13,333 nucleotides of DNA from an uncultured bacterium (GCA_900549855.1 URPS01000057.1:1-13333), one strand, 5' to 3'. Counted from the stretch's first letter, positions 1 through 7,330 are shown. Notes: generated by a model not told the origin, from the sequence alone. Program-made: numbers and translations.

Positions 1-1668
1 CTACTTTTCTTTCAGCTTCTTTGATCTCAAATCCCTATGGAATGTAATCGCAAATCGGTGTGCTTCGTCACGAATTCTTTGGATAAGATAAAGGGCATTA
101 GAATCTCGTGGTAAAAGTATTGAGCCTGATTGATGAGGAAGAAAAACCTCTTCTTCTCTTTTAGCGAGCGACACAAAATCAATGCCGTCTTTACCAACTT
201 TTACTCCCATATCTTCAACAATTTGCATTACACTCGATAGTTGACCTTTGCCACCGTCAATAATAATCAAATCCGGCTTTTCCCATTTAGACTCACCAAG
301 ACGGCTTAATCTACGTGATAAAACTTCTTTCATTGATAAAAAGTCATCCGGTTTGCCTTCAGTTGAGCGGACTTTAAATTTTCTATAAGCGGTTTTCTTA
401 GGTAATCCGTTTTGGAACACAACCATAGAGGCAACTGTATTTGTACCTTGAATATGTGAAATATCGTAGCATTCAATTCTGTTTGGAAAGTTTGTTAAAT
501 GGAGCTTTTCTGCTAAATACGAGCCAACTTCATTAAAATCATCTCGAATTTGTGCCATTTTCTTTAATCGGGCATTTTCTAACAGGTTTGTTGCATTTTT
601 TACTGCAAGTTCATAAATTTCTTTGTATTTGCTTTTTGCATAATTAATAGTAACTTTTTTACCGGAAATAATTTTTAACCAGTCCTCATAAAGTGATTTT
701 TGACCGATTTCTTCTAAGTCTTTTGATATAATTCTATCAGGGAATTCAAGCTTAAGTCCTGTATAATAATCACGGAAGAATGTTTCAAAGTACTCGATTT
801 TATCAATATTATCAACAAAATATGTGAAATCTTTTTTATCAATCAAGCGCCCTTCTCTAATCATCATAATTACAATTGCAAGAATTCCGTCCTCATAAAG
901 AACTGCAATAATATCTTCATTAAGTTTAGTGTTTTCATAAACAACTTTTTGCCTCTCAAGCGTTTTTTGCAAATCAAGATAACTGTCACGCATTTTTGCA
1001 GCTTTTTCAAACTGTTCTGTTTCTGCATATTTTTGCATTTGTTCTTGAATTTGTTTCAAAAGCTCTGTTTGCTTACCGCTCAAAAATAATTCCACTTGAT
1101 GTATAAGTTTTTGGTATTCTTCCGGCGTTACTTTGCCCTGACAAGGTGCTAAACATTTGCCAATATGATAATAAAGACAAGGACGATTTGAAAATTTTGG
1201 AGTCTTGCATTGTTTTAGCGGGAATAATTTTTTTAAGAATTCCAAAGTCGCATACATCGCACCAACATCTGTATAAGGACCATAAAAACGTCCTTTGTCC
1301 GGATTTAAGTTTTTTTTGCGAACAACTTGAATGCGTGGAAAATCCTCATCCGTAATCAAAAAATACGGATATTTTTTATCATCTTTTAAAAGAATATTAT
1401 ACTTAGGCTTATGTTTTTTGATTAAATGTGATTCAAGTATTAAAGCTTCTACTTCTGAATCAGTAATTATGTATTCTAATTTTTCAATTTGGGAAACCAA
1501 AATATTTGTTTTAGGGCTTTCATGCTGTTTATGGAAATAGCTATAAACCCTTCGTTTTAAATTTTTAGCCTTGCCAACATAAATTATTTCACCTGTAGCG
1601 TCATAATACAAATAACACCCCGGTTGCTCCGGCACAAGCTTAATCGCTTCTCTTAAAATATCGTTCAT
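1..1668 (-). CDS. uvrC: UvrC, excinuclease ABC subunit C, lacking the C-terminal (HhH)2 domain
   Basis: UvrC makes the two incisions around a lesion in UvrABC nucleotide excision repair in the cytoplasm. Numbered from the ATG at 1668 (555 aa), the order is: GIY-YIG nuclease at the N-terminus (GCY 17-19, YVG 30-32, then KAKNLKRRV); four cysteines C154, C164, C172 and C176, spaced as the Fe-S ligands of the family; a UVR (UvrB-binding) segment near 200-235; and the RNase H-like 3'-half nuclease with ECYDISHIQG (D402), DLIIIDGGKGQL (D471) and EAHRFAITFHR (H537). The protein stops at TAG right after HRDLRSKKLKEK. Family members of about 600 aa continue there into a tandem helix-hairpin-helix domain, which is missing. 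A TTG at 1683 could extend the frame by five codons, but it abuts the promoter -10 hexamer, so ATG 1668 is preferred. No Shine-Dalgarno site is present. Identity is certain; the state of the C-terminus is not, because the window ends at the stop codon. Confidence 0.96.
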   Translation of the reverse strand: MNDILREAIKLVPEQPGCYLYYDATGEIIYVGKAKNLKRRVYSYFHKQHESPKTNILVSQIEKLEYIITDSEVEALILESHLIKKHKPKYNILLKDDKKYPYFLITDEDFPRIQVVRKKNLNPDKGRFYGPYTDVGAMYATLEFLKKLFPLKQCKTPKFSNRPCLYYHIGKCLAPCQGKVTPEEYQKLIHQVELFLSGKQTELLKQIQEQMQKYAETEQFEKAAKMRDSYLDLQKTLERQKVVYENTKLNEDIIAVLYEDGILAIVIMMIREGRLIDKKDFTYFVDNIDKIEYFETFFRDYYTGLKLEFPDRIISKDLEEIGQKSLYEDWLKIISGKKVTINYAKSKYKEIYELAVKNATNLLENARLKKMAQIRDDFNEVGSYLAEKLHLTNFPNRIECYDISHIQGTNTVASMVVFQNGLPKKTAYRKFKVRSTEGKPDDFLSMKEVLSRRLSRLGESKWEKPDLIIIDGGKGQLSSVMQIVEDMGVKVGKDGIDFVSLAKREEEVFLPHQSGSILLPRDSNALYLIQRIRDEAHRFAITFHRDLRSKKLKEK

Positions 1669-1674
1669 AAACAC

Positions 1675-1704
1675 ATTATACAACAGGATTGTTCATTGGG
1701 TAAA
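1675..1704 (-). promoter_or_regulatory. uvrC promoter, probably leaderless
   Basis: On the minus strand a perfect TATAAT (1680-1675) lies 18 bp after TTTACC (1704-1699, 4 of 6 matches to TTGACA). Six bases (GTGTTT) separate TATAAT from the ATG at 1668, so the expected transcription start is the A of the start codon. No purine-rich ribosome site precedes the ATG, which fits leaderless translation. This is inferred from spacing only. Confidence 0.55.
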
Positions 1705-1802
1705 TAGTTGAAGGGGTAAATAAGGAGAGGGGCAAACAAGAAGAGGTGAGATGATTTTAGTTCGATTATTCTTTATGAACCCAAATAAAACACCTCCTGC
1801 AC

Positions 1803-1830
1803 TTGAAAAAAAGTCGATATACGGTATAAT
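1803..1830 (+). promoter_or_regulatory. Sigma-70-type promoter of the small RNA
   Basis: TTGAAA (1803-1808), 16-bp spacer, perfect TATAAT (1825-1830). It is among the best promoters in the window and points at no protein gene. Transcription should start near A1837, two bases before the closing stem of the RNA described next. Confidence 0.7.
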
Positions 1831-1836
1831 GATAGT

Positions 1837-1926
1837 ATAGATAGTTTGATTACGGTAAATCTCCCTACCGAGCCAATTGGTGACAGAGGGGTGCGGGAGT
1901 CCTCACAAACCAAACTATCTTTTTTT
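1837..1926 (+). ncRNA. Candidate structured small RNA, family not recognised
   Basis: An RNA of about 90 nt is bounded by a strong promoter and a U-run. Visible structure: P1 is a perfect 10-bp stem (AGATAGTTTG 1839-1848 with CAAACTATCT 1911-1920); P2 is CGGTA 1853-1857 with TACCG 1866-1870 and loop AATCTCCC; P3 is GAGG 1886-1889 with CCTC 1901-1904 and an 11-nt loop. CTCCC in the P2 loop (1861-1865) is complementary to GGGAG in the P3 loop (1895-1899), so the hairpins can kiss. The joining strand carries the palindrome CCAATTGG (1873-1880). Seven T residues (1920-1926) follow P1. It lacks the SRP RNA GGAAGGAAGCAG loop, the purine-riboswitch core and any tmRNA features. No plus-strand gene follows, so a trans-acting RNA is more likely than a riboswitch. 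It overlaps the 3' end of the convergent 143-aa gene by 12 bases. Existence is well supported by signals; function is unknown. Confidence 0.65.
1911..1926 (+). terminator. 3' stem arm and U-run ending the small RNA
   Basis: The 3' arm of the 10-bp closing stem is followed directly by seven T residues. The stem closes a 62-nt interior instead of a short loop, so termination depends on the 5' arm staying available or on P3 helping. The site also covers the TAG stop of the convergent gene. Confidence 0.55.
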
Positions 1927-2346
1927 ATGATTTGCTTTATAAAATGAGAGAATATAGTTCTCCTTCTTATTTTTTGTAGTCTTAATTACTATTTGATACA
2001 AGTTGTTTTCAATATTTTTTTCAAATACCATTTTGTCTTTGTTGTAATATTGATTATCGGCTGAATTTATATATATCATTAGATTATTAAATTTTTTTAT
2101 ATCAATTTCAGGATGTTTTGCAATGTTTTTAACAAGGTTGCAAAACGAAATTTGTAATTTTTCAGTATTACTTGTTAATATCGATTGAATTGAAAATGGC
2201 AATTTGCCAATAAAAAAGCATTCCCTAATTTCTGTAAAATCTTCTACCAGTTTAGCCGTAATTGCATTTTCAGAATACTTCTCTCGTATTTGTTTTGCAA
2301 CAATTTCTGCAGATTTATAAAACTCTTCTAAACTCTTAAATTCCAT
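1915..2346 (-). CDS. Hypothetical protein, 143 aa
   Basis: I do not recognise this gene with confidence. The product is small, Lys/Asn-rich and soluble, with no signal peptide or membrane segment. An alpha-helical N-terminal half (MEFKSLEEFYKSAEIVAKQI through about residue 85) is followed by a C-terminal part with alternating hydrophobic strands (NNLYQIVIKTT, NYILSFYKAN), ending HKKR. The strand-rich tail with K/T and FY residues faintly resembles barnase/EndoU/RelE-like nuclease folds found on phage and mobile proteins, but no catalytic set can be named. There is no Shine-Dalgarno site; a TGATATTAT extended -10 ends six bases before the ATG. TAG is followed four codons later by TGA. The last codons overlap the small RNA's U-run on the other strand. 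Coding is supported by the clean 143-codon frame and its start geometry. Confidence 0.72.
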   Translation of the reverse strand: MEFKSLEEFYKSAEIVAKQIREKYSENAITAKLVEDFTEIRECFFIGKLPFSIQSILTSNTEKLQISFCNLVKNIAKHPEIDIKKFNNLMIYINSADNQYYNKDKMVFEKNIENNLYQIVIKTTKNKKENYILSFYKANHKKR

Positions 2347-2352
2347 TACTAA

Positions 2353-2361
2353 ATAATATCA
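2353..2361 (-). promoter_or_regulatory. Extended -10 for the 143-aa gene, leaderless geometry
   Basis: The minus strand reads TGATATTAT, an extended -10 (TGn plus TATTAT, 5 of 6 matches). Six bases (TTAGTA) then precede the ATG at 2346. No convincing -35 is present, as is common for extended -10 promoters. The geometry is the same as at uvrC. Confidence 0.4.
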
Positions 2362-2462
2362 TAAAACACTGATTTTAATTTCTGCAAATGGTGTATTGCA
2401 AAATTACGGGACCTATTGTAAACTTATATTAAGATACTATCCCAAAATTCAAAAGAAGATAA

Positions 2463-3221
2463 ATGATTTTAAAGTCCCCGAAGAAAAAGAGAGTAAGTTT
2501 GAAAGGTGCTGTGCAGATTAATCGCAACAGTTATTTTGTCTATGCTGATGATAGAGGAAATACTTTCCTTAAAAACGGCAATGATGAGCATTTACAAAAA
2601 TCTGTTGTCAAAAATATGATAGCCCTCAATCCTGCTATAAAAGGGCTTTTAAAGAAATATAAAATCAAGCCGTCAATTGATACCAAAACGCTCAAAGAAC
2701 TGACCGGCGGACATATGAATGAAACCTGTAATATTGCAATGGGAGTTTATTCTGTTTTGTCAGAATCTTTGAAATGTGAAATAGACAAATCTGTCATAAA
2801 AGAAGCATCAATGTTACATGATTTGGGCAAGGTTTTGATACCTTCCAAAATTCTAAACAAACCTGCAAAATTGAACATTAAAGAACGTGAAATTATGAAT
2901 ATTCATTCCACGCTGGGTTATGAACTTTTGAAAACGCAAAGTATTTCGCAAGAAACGCTTGAACTCATCAAATATCACCATCAGAACCTTAAGCATTCCG
3001 GCTATCCGGCTTGGAATGACGAAGAATTAACGTCTGATATTGGAGTTCAAATTATTTCTATTTCTGATAAATACAGTGCTTTAAGAGAAGCACGAGTTTA
3101 TCGTAGAAAACTATCTCAAGTAGAGGCATTGCTGATTTTATACGGCGAAGTAAGAGAAGGCAAAATTCTGCCGGATGTTTACAATGCTTTAGTTAAATAC
3201 GTTGCAAAGTTTGATAAGTAG
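2463..3221 (+). CDS. HD-GYP-like metal-dependent phosphohydrolase
   Basis: A 252-aa protein whose residues about 75-250 form an HD-GYP-type domain, the family that hydrolyses cyclic di-GMP in the cytoplasm. Metal-ligand motifs are all present: H84 in GGHMNET, H119-D120 in MLHDLGK, H148 in NIHSTLGYELL, H172-H173 in YHHQN, and D202 in SISDKYSALRE. GYP is kept (180-182), but the usual HHExxDGxGYP reads HHQNLKHSGYP, so the D-G pair is K-H. Residues 1-75 show no receiver, PAS or membrane part; they are basic with a few strands (NSYFVYADDRGNTFL). Activity on cyclic di-GMP is therefore inferred by family only; another phosphoester is possible. Start ATG 2463 follows a weak GAAGA ribosome site. The gene is divergent from the 143-aa gene and ends 8 bp from the convergent 398-aa gene. 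TAG is backed by TAA two codons later. Confidence 0.85.
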   Translation: MILKSPKKKRVSLKGAVQINRNSYFVYADDRGNTFLKNGNDEHLQKSVVKNMIALNPAIKGLLKKYKIKPSIDTKTLKELTGGHMNETCNIAMGVYSVLSESLKCEIDKSVIKEASMLHDLGKVLIPSKILNKPAKLNIKEREIMNIHSTLGYELLKTQSISQETLELIKYHHQNLKHSGYPAWNDEELTSDIGVQIISISDKYSALREARVYRRKLSQVEALLILYGEVREGKILPDVYNALVKYVAKFDK

Positions 3222-3229
3222 TTTTAAAT

Positions 3230-4426
3230 TTAATAAGCGCCTTCTAACATACCTTTTTTATCAAAATACAAAGTTTTCTCATGGTCATAACTACCATCCT
3301 CACGTATAGTACCATTTGTATAAGATGTTGGGCGTTTAGTTTTTAGATTATAATCCAGTGTTTCAAAATAATCTTTTGATTCAATAGTTACGCTACAATA
3401 TTCGTCTTTTGTAATATATGTTGACTTAGTACGTTCGTCGTCAAGTTTTTCTTTTATTTCTTGTCCTTTTTCATAGAAATTGACGTTTTTATTACCTGTG
3501 GAATATTCAGTTAACTCTCCGTCAGGATTGAATTTTGCAATAACTTTATCTCCATTTAATTCAAAAGAATTTGTTTCTATTGCACCATTTGAATAATACG
3601 TTTTTTCTCCATCATGTCCTTTTACATCAACCGGAACTTCAAATTTTTCCGTAGGTTTTAATTCAGGATTATTGACAAAATTTTCTCTGCCTAATGAGTT
3701 CGGTAAAACCTGCTCAATATGTTTTTCTAATTTATACATTCCGCCATTATAAAAACTTACAACAGTATCAATATTTTGACCTTTCACTTTTTTAAAATCT
3801 CTAAATTCTACCATTTGTTTATCTTTATTGAAAATTGCATTTTGTGCGTGGTTTTCTTTTTCTCTTGCAATAGTAAATGTTTTATTAAAATCATTGTATT
3901 CTTCTATAACAATTTCTCCGGATGGTTTACGCAATGTATTTGATGTAAAATCAAGCTTTCCATCTGTATATACACTGCTTTTTACCTTTTCTCCATTTGA
4001 ATATTCATTCATACAAACGCTGTTATCATCTTTGTTCATGTCTTGACGTTTTATTTTATTTCCTGTTTTCTTCTCGATTGTAATAATTGATGCTATAAAA
4101 TTTTCATCCTTTTCATCAGGTAAGTAAACTTTTTTAGTATCACCATTTTCTTGAACTATAGAATGCAATTTTCCTTCTGAATTATAGATTTTTTCTCCTT
4201 CAATCTCATCAATATTAGGAACAGCCTCCGGCTCTAAAGGTTTTAATACACAAGGTTCAGGCTTTGTCATAAAAGCTTTGTTATAGCAAGCTAAACTTTC
4301 AGAACTATTAATATCATATGGTTGAAATTTTAAAGTATTTTTTTCTTTTACTTCTTTCTCAGGCTCCGCCTTAAAAGCTGGTTTTGTTACAAAATTTACA
4401 TTACCAATACTGTTCACACTTAACAT
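3230..4426 (-). CDS. MORN/YwqK-like repeat protein, 398 aa, function unknown
   Basis: No family is recognised with certainty. After a disordered N-terminus (about 1-75, with GNVNFVTKPAFKA at 9-20, then Lys/Glu- and Pro-rich), the protein consists of irregular beta-strand repeats of the type YxNGxLxxxxxxxDGxK: GEKIYNSEGKLHS (77-89), NEYSNGEKVKSSVYTDGKLD (140-159), VSFYNGGMYKLEK (223-235), KTYYSNGAIETNSFELNGDKVIAKFNPDGELTEYS (275-309) and KTLYFDKKGMLEG (384-396). Such repeats occur in MORN and YwqK-type proteins, which are often peripheral or secreted binding modules; no catalytic motif is visible. There is no classical signal peptide or membrane segment. AAGGAG (4438-4433) lies six bases before the ATG, a good ribosome site. 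It is divergent from pheT across 166 bp, which must hold both promoters. Confidence 0.82.
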   Translation of the reverse strand: MLSVNSIGNVNFVTKPAFKAEPEKEVKEKNTLKFQPYDINSSESLACYNKAFMTKPEPCVLKPLEPEAVPNIDEIEGEKIYNSEGKLHSIVQENGDTKKVYLPDEKDENFIASIITIEKKTGNKIKRQDMNKDDNSVCMNEYSNGEKVKSSVYTDGKLDFTSNTLRKPSGEIVIEEYNDFNKTFTIAREKENHAQNAIFNKDKQMVEFRDFKKVKGQNIDTVVSFYNGGMYKLEKHIEQVLPNSLGRENFVNNPELKPTEKFEVPVDVKGHDGEKTYYSNGAIETNSFELNGDKVIAKFNPDGELTEYSTGNKNVNFYEKGQEIKEKLDDERTKSTYITKDEYCSVTIESKDYFETLDYNLKTKRPTSYTNGTIREDGSYDHEKTLYFDKKGMLEGAY

Positions 4427-4534
4427 ATTTTACTCCTTTTGATGATACATAATATTATTAAAACTAAAGGAAAAAATTTTTTGTGTTTTTATTAAGATTT
4501 GCTAAGGGAAGTTTTTGATACGTTATTAATATAT

Positions 4535-4564
4535 TTCACTATGGTATTTTTTTTGTTTTATAAT
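4535..4564 (+). promoter_or_regulatory. pheT promoter
   Basis: TTCACT (4535-4540, 4 of 6), 18-bp spacer, perfect TATAAT (4559-4564). The predicted start near 4571 leaves a leader of about 22 nt with AGAGAGG (4577-4583) and TAGGA (4584-4588) before ATG 4593. The leader is too short for a T-box or an attenuator. Confidence 0.6.
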
Positions 4565-4592
4565 AAAGAAAAATATAGAGAGGTAGGAAAGT

Positions 4593-7079
4593 ATGCAAGT
4601 TTCATTAAAATGGTTAAATGAATTAGTTGATTTAAGTGATTTAGACGTTAAACAAATAGCTCATGAGCTTACTATGAGTGGATTAGAAGTAGAAGAAGTT
4701 GAAGAAGTAAGACCTCAATTTACAAATATTATAACCGCTAAAATCGAAAAAATTGATAACCATCCGAACAGTGATCACTTGCATCTTGTTACTGTCAACA
4801 CCGGTTCCGGCATTAAAACAGTTGTTTGTGGCGCTCAAAATATTCAGGTTGGTCAAGTAATTCCTTACGCATCTGTTGGAAGTAAAGTTCTTGACAGGAA
4901 ATCCGGAGAACAATTTGAGCTTACTCCTGCTGTAATAAGAGGTGTTGAATCTCAAGGTATGTTATGTTCTGATGATGAACTTGGTGTTTCTGACAGAAAT
5001 TACCAAGAAGAAGACGGAATTCTTGTTCTTAACAGAATTTTCCCTAATGTTGGTCTAGGTTTAAATGTAGAAGATGTTCTTGGTTTTGAAAAAGATTTTA
5101 TTATTCATACTGCTCCTACAGCAAACAGAGGTGATCAAGTTTCAGTGATAGGTATTGCAAGAGAACTTTCTGCTCTATTTAATCGTGAAATGAAATTCCC
5201 TTATGCAAATCTAAGTGAAGAAGAAAAATCAAAAAAAGCTGATTTTGAAGTAGAAATTAAGAATGATGATGTTTGTAAGTATTATTCAATCGGTGTTTTG
5301 AAAAATATTACAATCAAATCTTCTCCAGATTGGATGCAAAAAAGATTAATCTCATCAGGAATCAGAGCGATTAATAATGTAGTAGATATTACAAATTATG
5401 TAATGTTGGAATATGGTACTCCGCTTCACGCATTCGATTTAGATAAATTAAACGGTTATTTATGTGTAAGACGTGCAGAAGAAGGCGAAACGTTAGTAAC
5501 GTTAGACGAAGTAGAAAGACAGCTTAACCACGATACAGTAGTTATTGCTACTAAAGAAAAACCTGTTTGTTTAGGTGGTGTATTTGGCGGAGCTAATTCT
5601 GAAATCGATGACAACTCCAAAAATATTGCCCTTGAAGCTGCATATTTCACACCACAAGCAAACAGAAAAAGTTCAAGAAGTGTTGGTTACAAATCAGACG
5701 CTTGCGCAAGATTTGAAAGAGGTGTAGATATTGAGGCGGTTAAATTAGGCTTATTCCGTGCAATTGAACTTCTTGAAAAATATGCAGATGCTAAATTCGA
5801 AGGTTCTGTAGAAGCTGGAATAAACAAGCTTGAACCAATTGAAATTACACTAAGATATCCACAAATCAAAAGACTTTTGGGCTGTGATATAGAACCAGCG
5901 AAATGTCTTTCTATCTTAGAAAAATTAGGCTTTAAAATCTTAGGTAAAAATGAAATTGCTTGCAAAGTTCTTGTTCCATCATTCCGTGCAGGTGATGTAA
6001 CAAGAGAATGTGATTTAATTGAAGAAATAGCAAGAATCAACGGTTATGACAAAATTACTCCGACTCTTCCAAATAGAGCAGGGACTCCTGACATCTCTTT
6101 AGCAGAACGTGTTGTAAACAAAGTTCACGACTTAATGAGAGCAGAAGGGCTTAATGAAATGCAAACGGCATCTCTCATTGGGGAACCGATTCTTAAGCAA
6201 TTCAATATGACGTATGAAAAAGACAAAGCTATATTTGTAGAAAATCCGGCATCAGAAGATTTTGCAATGCTTAGACAAACTCTTATTGCAAACCTATTGA
6301 GCTGTATGAAATACAACTACGATAACGGTCAAAAAGATTTCTGGGGTTACGAAATCGGTAGAAGTTATCTTAAGATTTCTGAACCCGATGAAAAATTCTC
6401 TGGTGTAAAAGAAACTCAGGTTTTAGCCGGTGTAATAACTGGTAATATTCAAAAATCACATTGGCAAAATACCGGTGATATCGATTTTTACACCGTAAAA
6501 GGTATTGTAGATAAGGTATTGGAAGAATTTGGTTTAACAAGACGTATCAAGTTCTCACTTCTTGCAGATTCACCACTATCAGATTCGCACAAGTGTCTAC
6601 ATCCGTACAAGACTGCAGTTTTGACTATGTTAGGTAAAAAACCTGAAATTATCGGTTATTATGGAGAAATACATCCGGAACTTAAAGGTAAATTAAAACT
6701 AAACCAAAGCGCATTTTTGTTTAAACTTGATTTAGATATGCTTATTGCAGCTGTAAATGAAACAGTTCCTAGATTCAAAAAACTTCCTCAATTCCCTGAA
6801 GTACAAAGAGATTTGGCTGTAATTGTTCCAGCAAAAACTACTTGGGAAGATTTAGAAAAGGTTATTAAAAAAGGTATCGATAATAAGGTATTTTGCGGTA
6901 CTGATATTTTTGATGTATATCAAGGAGAGCATGTTCAGGAAGGTTTTAAATCTGTTGCTTTTAGAATTAGGATGCAAGATGCGAACGCAACAATGACTGA
7001 TGATAAGATAGAAGCTCAGATAGCAAATCTACGTTCTGTTCTTAAAAAGAACATCGCAGAATTATCATTCCGTGAATAA
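4593..7079 (+). CDS. pheT: Phenylalanyl-tRNA synthetase beta subunit
   Basis: The 828-aa beta chain of the (alpha beta)2 class II synthetase that charges tRNA-Phe; it carries the B3/4 editing site that removes Tyr-tRNA-Phe and binds tRNA. Domains in order: N-terminal helix (1-38); OB-fold tRNA-binding domain (about 40-150, with HPNSDHLHLVTV and VVCGAQNI); B3/4 domain (about 215-390, with NNVVDITNYVMLEYGTPLHAFD); B5 domain (about 410-480); catalytic-like core (about 490-700, with DLIEEIARINGYDKI); and C-terminal FDX-ACB anticodon-binding domain (about 735-828, from FPEVQRDLAVIV to KNIAELSFRE). Length is slightly above the E. coli 795 aa. The gene is complete and ends in TAA. pheS, which commonly precedes pheT in an operon, is not here; the gene has its own promoter and a strong ribosome site. 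No clear hairpin terminator follows. Confidence 0.97.
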   Translation: MQVSLKWLNELVDLSDLDVKQIAHELTMSGLEVEEVEEVRPQFTNIITAKIEKIDNHPNSDHLHLVTVNTGSGIKTVVCGAQNIQVGQVIPYASVGSKVLDRKSGEQFELTPAVIRGVESQGMLCSDDELGVSDRNYQEEDGILVLNRIFPNVGLGLNVEDVLGFEKDFIIHTAPTANRGDQVSVIGIARELSALFNREMKFPYANLSEEEKSKKADFEVEIKNDDVCKYYSIGVLKNITIKSSPDWMQKRLISSGIRAINNVVDITNYVMLEYGTPLHAFDLDKLNGYLCVRRAEEGETLVTLDEVERQLNHDTVVIATKEKPVCLGGVFGGANSEIDDNSKNIALEAAYFTPQANRKSSRSVGYKSDACARFERGVDIEAVKLGLFRAIELLEKYADAKFEGSVEAGINKLEPIEITLRYPQIKRLLGCDIEPAKCLSILEKLGFKILGKNEIACKVLVPSFRAGDVTRECDLIEEIARINGYDKITPTLPNRAGTPDISLAERVVNKVHDLMRAEGLNEMQTASLIGEPILKQFNMTYEKDKAIFVENPASEDFAMLRQTLIANLLSCMKYNYDNGQKDFWGYEIGRSYLKISEPDEKFSGVKETQVLAGVITGNIQKSHWQNTGDIDFYTVKGIVDKVLEEFGLTRRIKFSLLADSPLSDSHKCLHPYKTAVLTMLGKKPEIIGYYGEIHPELKGKLKLNQSAFLFKLDLDMLIAAVNETVPRFKKLPQFPEVQRDLAVIVPAKTTWEDLEKVIKKGIDNKVFCGTDIFDVYQGEHVQEGFKSVAFRIRMQDANATMTDDKIEAQIANLRSVLKKNIAELSFRE

Positions 7080-7330
7080 TGCGCAGCGATACTATATGCA
7101 TAGACATTTGCTCGGCTTTCAGAAGTTTTTTAATTTACTACTTTAAGCCTATCGTAGTGTTACGTCTTGACGAGAAAATGGGGATTTTTAGCTTGTAGTC
7201 TTGCATAAAGCGAATTAAGTTTTAGAAAAATTTATACCATCCCTTAATGGAAATAGAACGTGCCACGCTTATTTTTATGTACTATCTTTCATCTACTCAT
7301 GCAGGCAATATATTTTATCCTGCACGGAAA

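Noticed and set aside
1791..1798. Minus-strand AGGAGGTG, a strong Shine-Dalgarno match upstream of uvrC
   Set aside because: Only stop-limited frames of a few codons follow, and it is over 100 bases from the uvrC start. Together with GAGGTG at 1743-1748 it is part of a loose inverted repeat.
1751..1840. 29-codon plus-strand frame (MILVRLFFMNP...) after GAGGTGAG
   Set aside because: The purine run is too close to the ATG (2 bases), the frame contains the -35 and -10 of the small RNA promoter, and the length is within chance.
1837..1926. Small RNA as SRP RNA, purine riboswitch or tmRNA
   Set aside because: The GGAAGGAAGCAG loop, the conserved purine-switch junction, and tRNA-like ends with a tag frame are all absent.
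4683..6316. Several 60-117-codon minus-strand frames inside pheT
   Set aside because: They are shadows of the well-conserved pheT frame, with no ribosome sites or recognisable motifs.
7080..7140. Terminator after pheT (CTTTCAGAAG followed by T6)
   Set aside because: The stem would be only about three base pairs, so the T-run alone does not support an intrinsic terminator.
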